A DNA stretch of 17,100 nucleotides from Caldilinea sp. (GCA_026389955.1 JAPLGY010000292.1:1-17100); one strand, 5' to 3'. Counted from the first letter of the stretch, positions 1-10,077 are shown. Translations and numbers: made by a program. Notes: a model not told the origin generated them from the sequence alone.

Positions 1-4
1 GCGC

Positions 5-1171
5 TCACTGATATGCAATATCTGGAATCTGCTGGACAACCTGGATCCAGCTCTGGCCCGGTTTGAGCGGAATGGGGACCTCTCCCGGGCCCAGCCAGCG
101 CGGCGGTGCCCCCTGGCTGCCTCGCCAGGTTCCTTCATAGACTTTGCCGTCTCGGAACACACGCAGATCGCCGAATTCATGCAACTTGATGTTGATCCCC
201 TTGGTCCCCAACGTATCTTCGATGATGTCGGTCAACTCATGTGCTGCTGCGACGACAACAACGTTCGCAGCGACGATTGGGCCGTTGCTCGCCGGGTCAA
301 ACTGCTGGATCCCCCCCTGGTAGCGCACATAGCCGTCCAGAGCAGCATCGTAGCGCCACTCGACTGTGTTGCCTCCCGGGTAGGGGATATCGATCACAGT
401 GGCTCCCCCAGCTTCATTGGGAGGCGAATTGACGTCAAAGACAAAACCAGGCTTGCTCCACTCGGTGGCAATCCCCTGATCCACCAGCCACTGGCGCACC
501 CCGTCGGTGCGAGCTTGCAGCCGGGTGCGGTAGTCGGTGCCCAAATTGGTGAAATAGCGGTTGTTGGAGGGGTCGTCCAAATCGGCGTCGAGATAGGGAA
601 AACCGACCTCATTTTTCAGCAGATATCGGATCGCGTCGCTGCCTCCCGAGCAAGCCAGCACCCCGCCATACATCTGCACCATCCAGATATTCGGATAGCG
701 GGCCGAGCGGACGGGACCGATCCGGTCAGCAGTCTGGCTCTGATAGAGGGCGGTCAGGCGGGTCAGCGAATAGCCGTCGACGATGTACTCGAAGATCAGG
801 TCGGCTCGGCTCAACCCCCAGTGGGCTTCACGGCCAGCAGCATCGTTGTTGACACAGACAAAGATCGGCAGCTGCCGCAAAAGCGCCGGGTCCGCCGCCG
901 GCAGCCCGGTGAACGGGGCAAGGTTGCCCGCAGTCGGCAGGGGCTCGGGGGTCGGCGTCGGAATGACCAGCGGCACCGGAGTCGCAGTCGGCGCAGCGGC
1001 TGGCTCGGCGGGGGCTGCCTCAGCAGGGGCCGCCTCAGCAGGGGCCGCCTCGGCGGGCGGCGGCGTCTTGGTCGGCGTGGCCGTCGGAGCCGGATCTCCT
1101 GCCCCACAGCCGGCCAACAGCAGAATCATAACTACCCACAGAACAAACAGACGGCCAGAGTTGGTGAACAT
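5..1171 (-). CDS. DUF3048 (YerB-like) domain lipoprotein
   Basis: Predicted 388-aa secreted lipoprotein of unknown biochemical role. I start it at the ATG at 1171, which begins MFTNSGRLFVLWVVMILLLAGC: a short polar start, a hydrophobic stretch and a lipobox LAGC with the lipidated Cys at about residue 22. The frame is open further upstream, but that part overlaps the preceding aminotransferase gene and would bury the signal peptide. Residues ~25-80 are a Pro/Ala/Thr-rich linker with three AEAAP-type repeats. The rest matches the two-part DUF3048 family: an N-terminal part with FTGLPA, the ADLIFEYIVDGY region and RIGPVRSARYPN, and a C-terminal part ending in the GTWRGSQGAPPRW region. The stop codon is at 5-7, so the gene is complete. 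It lies 29 bp downstream of the aminotransferase stop and is probably co-transcribed with it. Family assignment is firm. Function is unknown, with an envelope location inferred from the lipobox. Confidence 0.85.
   Translation of the reverse strand: MFTNSGRLFVLWVVMILLLAGCGAGDPAPTATPTKTPPPAEAAPAEAAPAEAAPAEPAAAPTATPVPLVIPTPTPEPLPTAGNLAPFTGLPAADPALLRQLPIFVCVNNDAAGREAHWGLSRADLIFEYIVDGYSLTRLTALYQSQTADRIGPVRSARYPNIWMVQMYGGVLACSGGSDAIRYLLKNEVGFPYLDADLDDPSNNRYFTNLGTDYRTRLQARTDGVRQWLVDQGIATEWSKPGFVFDVNSPPNEAGGATVIDIPYPGGNTVEWRYDAALDGYVRYQGGIQQFDPASNGPIVAANVVVVAAAHELTDIIEDTLGTKGINIKLHEFGDLRVFRDGKVYEGTWRGSQGAPPRWLGPGEVPIPLKPGQSWIQVVQQIPDIAYQ
1005..1064. repeat. 15-bp in-frame tandem repeat in lipoprotein linker
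   Basis: Two identical 15-bp units (tcagcaggggccgcc at 1020-1034 and 1035-1049) are flanked by diverged copies. They encode the repeated AEAAP units of the linker in the DUF3048 lipoprotein. The 15-bp period keeps the frame, so copy-number change would only lengthen or shorten the tether between the lipidated Cys and the folded domain. Confidence 0.75.
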
Positions 1172-1200
1172 AGGTCGCACCCTGAAAAATTTGAAGAGGC

Positions 1201-2070
1201 TCAACAAGACAACAATGAAATCGGCTCTCGACGCACAGCCTGGCAGAACAGTTCCGACAGCTGCTGGGTACGGCCCCCAACCCGGCCATCGGCGATCGTC
1301 TGATCGTCGACCCGCACGATCGGCAAGATCTCTTTGGTTGTGCTGGTGATGAACAGTTCGTCGGCCTGCGCCAGCTCGCTGCAAGACACCGGGCGTTCCA
1401 CCACCTCCAGCAGGTCAGCGGCCAGTTCCAGCACAGCCGAGCGTGTGATGCCGGGCAGCACATCCCCCGTCGGCGTGATCAACTGATTCCCCCTCACCAA
1501 AAACAGATTGCTGGTCGTACATTCAGACAACCTGCCCTGGGGGTCACAGTACAGCGCCTCGATCGCCCCTGCCTGCCTGGCCCGCCGCTGCCCGCGAATG
1601 GCTGTGACATAGTTCAAGCTTTTGACAGTCGGCATAAAACGGGGCAAGTCCACGGTGATCAGGCTGGCCCCGGTTTGGTAGAGGGACTCTGGAACGGGCC
1701 TGACCGGCTCGACCATCACGAGCAGCGAAGGACGGTCTTCTGGCATCAAAAAAGTCTCCGAAGAACCGCCGGTGACGATCACCCGGACGGTTACATTGCG
1801 GGCATCATTTTGTGCCAGCGTCGCTTCCACGATCTGGCCAATCTCCTCCAACGACCCGGGCAGTGCCAGCTCGATCTGAGCTGCTGAACGCTGCAAGCGT
1901 TCAAGGTGGGCGCGCAGCCCAAAGGGTCGCACGCCGTAGGTCCGCAAGACCTCAAACACCCCGTACCCACGCACCAGCCCCAGATCGTCGACCCCCAGCG
2001 CTGCCTGCGCTGCCGGCAGAAAACGGCCGTTCACATAGTAAATGGAAGCACGTTTGTCGCGCTCGTTCAT
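1201..2070 (-). CDS. Class IV PLP-dependent aminotransferase
   Basis: A 289-aa fold-type IV PLP enzyme, the family of branched-chain aminotransferase, D-amino-acid aminotransferase and aminodeoxychorismate lyase. The likely Schiff-base lysine is K150 in [10 protein letters not shown]. The characteristic [12 protein letters not shown] segment (PLP phosphate and dimer region) follows, then [19 protein letters not shown]. The start is fixed by context: the ATG at 2070 overlaps the proA stop as ATGA, which points to translational coupling. An in-frame upstream ATG at 2103 lies inside proA and is not needed. The [15 protein letters not shown] region near the N-terminus is typical of the family. 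I cannot tell from sequence alone whether the substrate is a branched-chain amino acid, a D-amino acid or aminodeoxychorismate. Pairing with proA suggests amino-acid metabolism. No pabA/pabB lies beside it, which weakens the lyase option. Confidence 0.87.
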   Translation of the reverse strand: MNERDKRASIYYVNGRFLPAAQAALGVDDLGLVRGYGVFEVLRTYGVRPFGLRAHLERLQRSAAQIELALPGSLEEIGQIVEATLAQNDARNVTVRVIVTGGSSETFLMPEDRPSLLVMVEPVRPVPESLYQTGASLITVDLPRFMPTVKSLNYVTAIRGQRRARQAGAIEALYCDPQGRLSECTTSNLFLVRGNQLITPTGDVLPGITRSAVLELAADLLEVVERPVSCSELAQADELFITSTTKEILPIVRVDDQTIADGRVGGRTQQLSELFCQAVRREPISLLSC

Positions 2071-3293
2071 GGCCGGACATCCCAGTTCCCAAAGCAGACC
2101 CACTTGTAGGTCGTCAACTCTTCCAGCCCCATAGGCCCGCGGGCATGCAGCTTTTGGGTGCTCACCGCCACTTCAGCCCCCAAACCAAACTGCCCACCGT
2201 CGTTGAAGCGGGTGCTGGCGTTGACAAAGACCGCCGACGAGTTGAGCGCATCTACAAACCGATGGGCATTGGTCAGGTTGTGGGTCAAAATCCCATCCGA
2301 ATGTTCGGAGCCTAGGATCAGGGCCATCCACTCCTGGTCAAAATCGTCTGGCCCGGCAGCCAGCACGACGGCACCCTGTGGGTCTGCGGCGAGAAAAGTG
2401 TAGGCATCTTCGGCGGCGCGCAGCTCGACCTTGCACGCCCCCATGCGGCGGGCGAGCATGGGCAAAAACTCGGCAGCCACCGAGCGATGCACCAGCACTG
2501 TGTCGCAGGAGTTGCAGACACTGGGGCGCTGCACACGCGCATTTTCGATGATATCCAGCGTACGAGTCAGATCGGCGCTGGCGTCTACAAAAAGATGGCA
2601 GACCCCAATGCCCCCTGTGATCACCGGGATCGTGGCCTGTTCTCGGCAGAGGGTGTGCAGCGCAGCCCCCCCGCGCGGGATGATCATATCCACATAGCGG
2701 TCCAGACGCAGCAGCTGCGTGACCAGCGCACGGTCAGGGCTGTCGATCGCCTGCACCGCTTCCACAGGCAGTTCGCTCTCGACCAGCGCCTGCTGGATGG
2801 TCTCGACCAGCACCCGGTTGCTGTGTCGCGTTTCGCTGCCGCCCCGCAAAATCACGGCGTTGCCGGTTTTGAGCGAAAGCGTCGCCACGTCGATCGTCAC
2901 ATTCGGGCGCGCTTCGTAGATCACCCCAATCACCCCGATCGGAATCCGCCTTCTGCTCAGCCGCATGCCGTTGGGCAGCAGCCGGCTTTCCAGCTCTGCC
3001 CCCACCGGGTCTGGCAGCGCTGCAACCTTGCGTGCGTCGGCCGCCAACGCACGCACCCGCGCCACGTTGAGCAACAGCCGGTCCAGCAGCGCAGGGCTCA
3101 GCCCCTTGGCCTGGGCAGCGACCCTGTCCTGCTCGTTGGCCGCCAGGATCGCCTCCATGCGCGCCTCCAGCTTGTCGGCAATGTTCGACAAAGCGGCATT
3201 TTTCGCTGCACTGCGCACCGTGGCCAGACGACGGCTGGCGGCACGTGCTGCCTCTCCCATTCGCTCCAGCGCCACAGACGGAGAGCCACTCAT
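2067..3293 (-). CDS. proA: Glutamate-5-semialdehyde dehydrogenase (gamma-glutamyl phosphate reductase)
   Basis: A 408-aa cytosolic enzyme that reduces gamma-glutamyl phosphate to glutamate-5-semialdehyde with NADPH, the second step of proline synthesis. Family landmarks are in order: the [17 protein letters not shown] cofactor region, [12 protein letters not shown], the MIIPRGG segment, [16 protein letters not shown], and the catalytic cysteine (about C260) in [13 protein letters not shown]. The C-terminal [17 protein letters not shown] and [14 protein letters not shown] are also present. Length matches the usual ~415 aa. I start it at the ATG at 3293 (MSGSPSV), which follows an AGGAAGGA ribosome-binding site; the frame continues upstream without homology. 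proB (glutamate 5-kinase) is not in the window. The 3' end overlaps the aminotransferase start by ATGA. Confidence 0.95.
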   Translation of the reverse strand: MSGSPSVALERMGEAARAASRRLATVRSAAKNAALSNIADKLEARMEAILAANEQDRVAAQAKGLSPALLDRLLLNVARVRALAADARKVAALPDPVGAELESRLLPNGMRLSRRRIPIGVIGVIYEARPNVTIDVATLSLKTGNAVILRGGSETRHSNRVLVETIQQALVESELPVEAVQAIDSPDRALVTQLLRLDRYVDMIIPRGGAALHTLCREQATIPVITGGIGVCHLFVDASADLTRTLDIIENARVQRPSVCNSCDTVLVHRSVAAEFLPMLARRMGACKVELRAAEDAYTFLAADPQGAVVLAAGPDDFDQEWMALILGSEHSDGILTHNLTNAHRFVDALNSSAVFVNASTRFNDGGQFGLGAEVAVSTQKLHARGPMGLEELTTYKWVCFGNWDVRP

Positions 3294-3375
3294 CTTTTGT
3301 CTTTGTCCTTCCTGAACGGTCTGATCGAATGACACTACTGTACCACACAAGAAGCCCACCGAGCCAGTCCTTCAC

Positions 3376-3405
3376 ACCGGCAACCTACACCGGCAACCTA
3401 CACCG
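3376..3405. repeat. 13-bp tandem repeat upstream of proA
   Basis: The unit accggcaacctac occurs at 3376-3388 and again at 3389-3401, followed by a partial copy (accg). It lies in the 118-bp gap between the ArsA-family gene stop and the proA start. No function is evident; it may be simple slippage in an intergenic spacer. Confidence 0.8.
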
Positions 3406-3411
3406 CTCTTC

Positions 3412-4684
<1,273 letters not shown>

Positions 4685-4760
4685 AAAGTTCTGCCATCTT
4701 TCGTGATAGGGAGTGTTCGACTTGACAGCTACCCTACCCCACAACAACTCTCAGAGAACC

Positions 4761-4771
4761 AGTATAGCACA
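4761..4771 (-). promoter_or_regulatory. Possible extended -10 promoter for the ArsA-family gene
   Basis: The minus strand reads TGCTATACT, an extended -10 element (TGn plus TATACT at 4761-4766), in the 127-bp gap between the degraded peptidase gene and the ArsA-family start at 4684. No good -35 hexamer is visible at 17-18 bp, as is allowed for extended -10 promoters. Tentative. Confidence 0.35.
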
Positions 4772-4811
4772 CTGCTTTGGTGCAGCCCCCCGTGAGCTCC
4801 CTTTCACGCTA

Positions 4812-5349
4812 TCAATCGTCCAAGAAAAAATTCCCCCCTTCCAGGACGACTCGGTCGTCGACAAAAACAGCGCCTTCACTGCGGATGTCTTTGACGATAT
4901 CCCAGTGGATGGCCGATCGGTTGTCTCCGCCACACGCTGGATAGGCACGGCCCAGCGCCATGTGCACGGGGCCACCGACGGGACACAGCCTCCCAGTCCA
5001 ACAGACAGCCAGCAAAAAACATCTCCTCCAAAGACTCCAGATCGACCCCTGCTTGAAAGGCAAAGGCCGCGTTGGGCACCCGGACCAGACACCACCGGGT
5101 TTTTTGCCAACCGGCAGGGATCCAGCCAAGCTGGTCGTCGTTGCCGTAGCGGAGAAGACTGTGGCGCAATGTTTCAGACAAAAACTGGACCTGGGGATAG
5201 GCACCTCTACGAATGCAGGCTTCATACAACGCATGGGTGAGGGGCAGGGTCTCCACCTCCCCCATCGCAATCATGACCCGCTCTCCGGGCGCAACGTTGA
5301 CCGAGTACTCTGCCAGAACTGCAGCAAGCTGTCGCCAGCGCGGGTCCAT
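4812..5349 (-). pseudogene. M29 (AmpS/thermophilic) aminopeptidase, remnant with internal deletions
   Basis: This is a degraded member of the M29 metallo-aminopeptidase family (normally ~370-410 aa). The start is normal: ATG 5349 after an AGAAGG site, encoding MDPRWRQLAAVLAEYS and the PGERVMIAMGEVETLPL region. The protein then jumps from DDQLGWIP to GWQKTRWCLVRVPN, skipping by my recollection of the family about 50 residues while staying in frame. After FFAGCLLDWEA it jumps again, with loss of frame, to the C-terminal HMALGRAYPACGGDNRSAIHWD and its stop at 4812. What remains is ~179 codons, and the total length is not a multiple of three. The late metal ligands (His in HMALG, His and Asp in IHWD) survive, but the mid-protein segment carrying the glutamate ligands and catalytic Glu is gone. 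It cannot be a working peptidase. It follows btpA by 27 bp at the end of the peptide-transport run. Confidence 0.85.
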
Positions 5350-5376
5350 CTTGCACCTTCTCTCTGATCAAAACGA

Positions 5377-6177
5377 TTACCGGCCGCGTGCCGCCTGCAT
5401 GAACTCGGCGACACGCTTCGGGTCAACGTCGCTCCAGATGTAGCCATCCACTTTGAACGTGGTCCCCACGATGGCGCCGTCCGCCACGGCCAGCTGCTCG
5501 GCCACATTGGCGGCGCGAACCCCCGTGTTGGCAAAGACCGCCGTCTCCCCCACTGCCTCCTTGACCGTGCGCAAGGAGGCAGTATCCGTTTCAGCGCCCG
5601 CAATCAACCCGGAAACACACAGCGCGTCGGGCTGTGTGTTGAACACAGTCGACCGGGCAATCGAGGCCAGATCACGGTTCCCCAGATAGACCGCAGCTTC
5701 CGGCACGATATTGTAAAACAGCTTGATCCGTTCCCCCCCCAGACGGTTGCGCAGCCGCACCGTCTCCCCACTGTGGGTGTTCCACAGGCCAAAATCACTG
5801 GCGTAGACGCCGGTAAAGATTTCACGCACGAAAGAGGCCCCGGTCGCCACCGCCAGTTCGATCGTCGCTTTGGGATCCCACAACACATTGACCCCGTAGG
5901 GCACCGCGATCTCACACAGCAGTTCACCGATGATGCGTGCCATGGTCACATGGGTGATCGGCTCGACCTGGAGCAGATAGGGCGTGCTGTATTCATTGGA
6001 GAAGAGCACCGCATCGACACCGCCACTCTGCAGCGCGCGCAGATCTGCGCGCGCCTTTGTCAACAGATAGTCGAGCCCCTTGCTCGCATCGTAGCCAGGA
6101 TCCCCCGGCAGCGCGCGCAGATGGCACATGGCAATGATCGGTTTCTCGACGCCAAAGATCTCACGAATCCAACGCAT
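5377..6177 (-). CDS. BtpA/SgcQ family protein
   Basis: A 266-aa, full-length member of the BtpA/SgcQ family, predicted TIM-barrel proteins. It begins MRWIREIFGVEKPIIAMCHL, followed by LPGDPGYD, the SGGVDAVLFSNEYSTPYL region, VPYGVNVLWDPKATIELA, and the C-terminal GAIVGTTFKVDGYIWSDVD. The ATG at 6177 has an AAGGA site about 8 bp upstream. The cyanobacterial namesake is linked to photosystem I assembly, but most family members (such as SgcQ) occur in non-phototrophs beside sugar or solute transport genes and have no proven reaction. Here it sits 24 bp after a family 5 solute-binding protein and 27 bp before an aminopeptidase remnant. An accessory catabolic role is therefore more plausible than photosystem assembly. 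That is inference from context only. Confidence 0.88.
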   Translation of the reverse strand: MRWIREIFGVEKPIIAMCHLRALPGDPGYDASKGLDYLLTKARADLRALQSGGVDAVLFSNEYSTPYLLQVEPITHVTMARIIGELLCEIAVPYGVNVLWDPKATIELAVATGASFVREIFTGVYASDFGLWNTHSGETVRLRNRLGGERIKLFYNIVPEAAVYLGNRDLASIARSTVFNTQPDALCVSGLIAGAETDTASLRTVKEAVGETAVFANTGVRAANVAEQLAVADGAIVGTTFKVDGYIWSDVDPKRVAEFMQAARGR

Positions 6178-6201
6178 ACGTCCATCCTTGTTGAACCGCT
6201 G

Positions 6202-7785
6202 TTATTGCTCGGGGGTCATCCAGATGAATTGTGGGTAGATGAACTGGCTGGGCACCACACCGTGCACCTTCTCGCTCGTCGCCGTCAGAATCGGCATCGA
6301 GTAGGGAATCATGACACCGCCATCCCGGCTGATGATCTGTTGGATCTCAGCGCTTTGCTGTCGCCGCACCGCCAGGTCGCGTTCGCTGCGCGACAGGGCA
6401 ATCAATTCAGAAGCTCTGGGGTCGCTCCAGCCACTTTCGTTGAGAGAACCATCCGGCAAGTACTGAAACGACAGCTGCGGGTCTGGCTCGCTGATCAGAT
6501 TCCAATACCCGACAAAGAAGGGGGTCTGCAGATAGGACTCGACCCAGTAGGTGTTTACCGGCACACGGTTGAGCGTGAGGGTGATTCCGGCTGGCCGGGC
6601 TGTCTCTTGCAACACGACCGCAGCTTCCAGGATGCCCGGGGTGATTTCTGCGATGTCCAGCGTAATTTCCAGCCCGTCCGGATAGCCGGCCTCGGCCAGC
6701 AGGGCCTTGGCCTTTTCCACGTCGTACGCCAGCGGAGGAATCTCCCCCCAAAGCGGGCTGAAGGGGGCAACAGGCTGGTCGTTCATGATGGTCCCCCGCC
6801 CTTGGAGCACGACCTGCTGCAAAGCGTTGCGATCGACGACATGTTTGAGAGCCTGCCGTACCCGCACATCATCAAACGGTTTCTGAGTCACATTCAAAAC
6901 AAAGACAGGATAGGTGCCTTGGGGACTCTCCAATACCTGAATCCCCTCCGTCTCCGTCAAGGTCGACAACGCCTCGAACCCTACCCGGTCGATCATGTCC
7001 ACAAGGCCGCTCGTCAAAGACGCAATCGCCGTCTCCGCTTCTGGGATCATCATCATCTGGACCTCATCCAGGTAGGGGAGGCCGTTGTCCCAGTAGTTGT
7101 CGTTGCGGACAATCACCACCCGCTCGCCAGGAATATTCTCCTGGAAACGGAAAGGTCCTGTCCCACTCGGCGCCGTCAACAGTTGTTCGTCCGTCAGATC
7201 GTGGGGCAGAATCTGCAAGCCGGGGGTGCCCAACACGAAGGGAAAGGTGACGCTCGGACGGATCAGATGAAAACGAACCGTATGGTCGTCCACCACTTCA
7301 ACCCGCTCCACCACAGACCCCACAACCGCGCGGTAACTCAACCCCAAGTCTGGGTTCAGCAGCCGCAGAATCGAAAACTCGACGTCCTTGGCTGTGAAAG
7401 GGGTGCCATGGTGAAAGGTGACCCCTTTGCGCAGAGAGAAAGTATAGGTGAGCGCATCTTCGCTTATCTCCCAGGATTCAGCCAGCTGCGGATAGAGAGG
7501 GGCTCCTGGCTCCCCTTCGCTGCGCCGGGTCAGTGTCTCGTAGAGCATAAAACTCAGATACACATCCGTCATGGAAAACGATCGGGTTGGGTCGAGGTTC
7601 GTCACATCTTCGGTCACGGCGATCCGCAAAACACCTCCCCGCTGCGGTTCATCGGCGTCCACGACGGGCTGTGGTGCCACCCCAGCCGGACTCACACAGC
7701 TCGCCGAAAACGTAGCCAGCGCTACCCCGCCGGTGAGTTGCAGGAAAGTTCGCCGGTTCATTCTGTGGATTTCTCGAAATTGCAT
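6202..7785 (-). CDS. ABC transporter substrate-binding protein, family 5 (peptide/nickel type)
   Basis: An extracytoplasmic solute-binding protein of the SBP_bac_5 class (DppA/OppA-like), ~527 aa, which would hand di- or oligopeptides or similar solutes to the DppBC permease encoded upstream. The N-terminus has a twin-arginine-like motif (NRRTFLQLTGG) and a Cys in SASCVSP that could be lipidated. It continues GGVLRIAVTEDVTNLDPTRSF, then the family signature region around RKGVTFHHGTPFTAKDVEFS (~residues 120-140), and ends ...YPQFIWMTPEQ. Three in-frame ATGs compete: 7794, 7785 and 7761. I chose 7785, about 12 bp from an AAGGA site. The ATG at 7794 is too close to that site, and 7761 gives the most conventional Tat signal but has only a weak GAGAA. 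The gene is complete. Substrate not determinable here. Confidence 0.9.
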   Translation of the reverse strand: MQFREIHRMNRRTFLQLTGGVALATFSASCVSPAGVAPQPVVDADEPQRGGVLRIAVTEDVTNLDPTRSFSMTDVYLSFMLYETLTRRSEGEPGAPLYPQLAESWEISEDALTYTFSLRKGVTFHHGTPFTAKDVEFSILRLLNPDLGLSYRAVVGSVVERVEVVDDHTVRFHLIRPSVTFPFVLGTPGLQILPHDLTDEQLLTAPSGTGPFRFQENIPGERVVIVRNDNYWDNGLPYLDEVQMMMIPEAETAIASLTSGLVDMIDRVGFEALSTLTETEGIQVLESPQGTYPVFVLNVTQKPFDDVRVRQALKHVVDRNALQQVVLQGRGTIMNDQPVAPFSPLWGEIPPLAYDVEKAKALLAEAGYPDGLEITLDIAEITPGILEAAVVLQETARPAGITLTLNRVPVNTYWVESYLQTPFFVGYWNLISEPDPQLSFQYLPDGSLNESGWSDPRASELIALSRSERDLAVRRQQSAEIQQIISRDGGVMIPYSMPILTATSEKVHGVVPSQFIYPQFIWMTPEQ

Positions 7786-7849
7786 GATGATCATCTTTCC
7801 TTACAGAAACTCAAACTTGATTGATACAAAACCCCAGGCCGTTTGGGTC

Positions 7850-10030
7850 TCACTCCTCTTTTTTGCTTTGGAGCGCAGGCAGCATCGCCACCCCAACACC
7901 AGCCAGCAGACCCACATCGTAAAGAATGGTTGCTCCCAGCAGCCCCAAATGGCCAAAAAAAACACCGCCAATGATCAGCAGGCTGGGGAAGATGCTGATG
8001 GCCAAACCCGCCTTCATGTTCGCGTCAAATTGCTGGGCCAACGCAAACAGGCTGGGCAGATGCTCGAGGGTTGCGCTCATCAGCACGACCTGGGCTGTGT
8101 CGGTGGCAACGGTGGTTGCCCCGCGCAAAGAGACCGAGACTTGGGCCCTCTTCAATGCAATCGAATCGTTGATGCCGTCCCCCACAAAACAGACATGACG
8201 GCCCGCGCCCTGCAGCCGTTCGACATGCTTTGCCTTGTCTGCAGGGAGAACGTTGGCAAAATAGTGCTCCACCCCCAGTTCCCGGGCCAGCTGTCGTGTC
8301 GGCTCTTCGTGGTCTCCAGAGATGACGTAGACCTCGACATTCCGCCGCTGCAACGCCTCTACCACGGCGCGAGCCTCGGGACGAACCATCGGCTCCAGTT
8401 CCAGCGCTCCAACCAGTTCATCGTCTACAGCCACCATCACCAGCGAATGGCCCCGATCGTGGGTATCGGCCTGAAGCAATTGCGCAACGCCAGGCACCAC
8501 GACCCCCTTCATCGCCATGAAACGTTCGCTGCCCACCTGCACCAAATGGCCGTCGATCTCCACTTGAATGCCGTAGCCGATTTCGTAGCGGGCTACCCCG
8601 ATCGACGGCAGAGCCATCCCACGTCTCTTGGCCGCGTCGACGATCGCACGCGCGATCGGGTGGGTCTGCCGATCCTCCGCCGCAGCCGCATATGCGAGCA
8701 GTGTCGCTTCGTCTAACTGGCCAAAAACATGGATGTGCGAAACATAGGGCTGGTCCAACGTCAAGGTGCCGGTCTTGTCAAAAATCACGGTATCTATCTG
8801 GTTGAGCAATTCCAGCGAACGACCATCTTTGATCAGAATGCCCTGCTGGGAGGCCAGATTCAAATAGTTCAACATCGTGATCGGGCCGGTCAGACGGAGG
8901 TTGAAACCGAAGGTCGCGCCAGTGATCGAGATAGCTCCTTCAAAACCCACCCACAGCCAGGCCAGGCCAGCCGCAACCAACGTGGGAGGCACCGAAGCAT
9001 TGGCCAGCTGTAACGCCTGAGAGTCGATGGCCATCTGATAGCTGGCCGTGTTGTTGAGGGCATGGCCGATCTGTGCCGCGATCGTGTCGCTGCCCGCTTT
9101 TTCGACGGCAATGTACAGCCTGCCGGCCAAGACAACCGTTCCCGCCATCACCTGATCCCCGGCTGCCTTTTCAGCAGGCTGCGACTCACCGGTCAGGCGA
9201 TGCTGGTCAATCAAGCCATGCCCACTGCGAATCAGACCATCCACTGGAATCAGCTGGCCAGCACCCACAACCAGAATATCCCCAACCTTGAGCTGTTCAA
9301 ATGAAATTTCGACCTCACTGTCGTTCACCAGAATCCACACAAACCGAGGTTGTTTACCCAAAATACTGACCAACTTCTGGCGCGACCGATCCTGCGAAAT
9401 GAAGATCAGCTTTTCAGCGACAAAAAAAATCACAATCCCCACACCGCCAGCCAGATAAAAACCACCCAACCATGTGCTCAACAGACTGATAGACGCCAAG
9501 ACCGGAATCTTTAGCTTCCGCTCATAAAACAGCGCGCGATACGCTCGTTTAAGAGGAACAAGCGACGTATAGATGGCCAACGGAAAACAGATCAGAACAA
9601 TCGGGGCGATCGCCCCCCCAGCCAACAAGGCGGTTCCCACAATCACAACCGACGCACCCAGACTCCGATTCAGCGTCTTTTCATCGCCGCCAGTGACCGT
9701 ACCGACCCGTTCTTCACCTCCTGCCATTTCGTCCATCTGCTGAAGACGGGTGGCACCGAAGATCGGGTCCAGATGCTCTTTCACCAGCCGTTGGTACTCA
9801 TCGTCCAAAACGACAAAGAGTTGTGTCATGCCCGACCACAATTTGTGCTGGACAGTCGCAGCAGGCCTGATCGTGCCAGCCCCCCCCCCTCCCAACAGCG
9901 CTGCAGCCAATGGCTCGCTTTGAAGCAGAAAACTTTTTTTCTTGCTGGGCGCCCACTGCCTGTCCGTTCGTACAGCTGGCACTTCTGGGTGGGTCAGAGC
10001 CAGGAAAAGTTTTGTGTGCGATCGATCCAT
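7850..10030 (-). CDS. P-type (P1B-like) ATPase lacking the CPx metal-binding motif
   Basis: A predicted membrane ATPase of ~726 aa with the P-type core: actuator motif LTGESQPAEK (TGES ~280-283), phosphorylation site DKTGTLT (D418), the nucleotide-domain HP in QTHPIARAI, GDHEEPT, and hinge GDGINDS (~617-623). The surroundings look like heavy-metal P1B pumps (GILIKDGRSLELL before the phosphorylation site). However, where these pumps have CPx, this protein has NLRLTGPITMLNYLN, with no cysteine. No N-terminal CxxC metal-binding domain is seen. A long soluble N-terminus containing FVVLDDEYQRLV precedes the first hydrophobic segments. I start it at ATG 10030; ATG 9829 (MTQLFVVLDDEY) is a credible alternative and would skip a 10-G homopolymer. 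From memory, similar CPx-less proteins occur in cyanobacteria and other bacteria, with no transported ion established. It lies between dppC-like and SBP genes, 47 and 64 bp from each. Confidence 0.87.
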   Translation of the reverse strand: MDRSHTKLFLALTHPEVPAVRTDRQWAPSKKKSFLLQSEPLAAALLGGGGAGTIRPAATVQHKLWSGMTQLFVVLDDEYQRLVKEHLDPIFGATRLQQMDEMAGGEERVGTVTGGDEKTLNRSLGASVVIVGTALLAGGAIAPIVLICFPLAIYTSLVPLKRAYRALFYERKLKIPVLASISLLSTWLGGFYLAGGVGIVIFFVAEKLIFISQDRSRQKLVSILGKQPRFVWILVNDSEVEISFEQLKVGDILVVGAGQLIPVDGLIRSGHGLIDQHRLTGESQPAEKAAGDQVMAGTVVLAGRLYIAVEKAGSDTIAAQIGHALNNTASYQMAIDSQALQLANASVPPTLVAAGLAWLWVGFEGAISITGATFGFNLRLTGPITMLNYLNLASQQGILIKDGRSLELLNQIDTVIFDKTGTLTLDQPYVSHIHVFGQLDEATLLAYAAAAEDRQTHPIARAIVDAAKRRGMALPSIGVARYEIGYGIQVEIDGHLVQVGSERFMAMKGVVVPGVAQLLQADTHDRGHSLVMVAVDDELVGALELEPMVRPEARAVVEALQRRNVEVYVISGDHEEPTRQLARELGVEHYFANVLPADKAKHVERLQGAGRHVCFVGDGINDSIALKRAQVSVSLRGATTVATDTAQVVLMSATLEHLPSLFALAQQFDANMKAGLAISIFPSLLIIGGVFFGHLGLLGATILYDVGLLAGVGVAMLPALQSKKEE

Positions 10031-10077
10031 AAAAATTTCGATCCCCAGTTTTGATTTCAGACCGCTACAAAACAGAA

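Noticed and set aside
1020..1064. Short tandem repeats considered as a CRISPR or VNTR signal
   Set aside because: Units are 15 bp with no spacers, lie in frame within a lipoprotein linker, and are explained as a coding repeat.
179..1303. A 374-codon plus-strand open frame across the DUF3048 gene
   Set aside because: It is a shadow of the lipoprotein and aminotransferase genes, with low-complexity Arg/Gly content and no recognisable domain.
4775..4811. Short inverted repeats after the M29 remnant as a terminator
   Set aside because: Stems are only 4-5 bp and no T-run follows on the minus strand.
5377..6177. BtpA-like protein as evidence of a photosynthetic organism
   Set aside because: BtpA/SgcQ proteins occur widely in non-phototrophs, and no photosystem, pigment or reaction-centre gene is present here.
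5773..7824. A 683-codon plus-strand open frame opposite the SBP and BtpA-like genes
   Set aside because: It is antisense to two well-supported genes, is rich in His/Gln/Arg as expected for the complement of GC-rich coding DNA, and shows no domain I recognise.
7786..7849. GC-rich imperfect hairpin followed by TTTT between the P-type ATPase and SBP genes as a terminator
   Set aside because: The pairing is about 4 bp and the T-run is short and interrupted. It is too weak to call.
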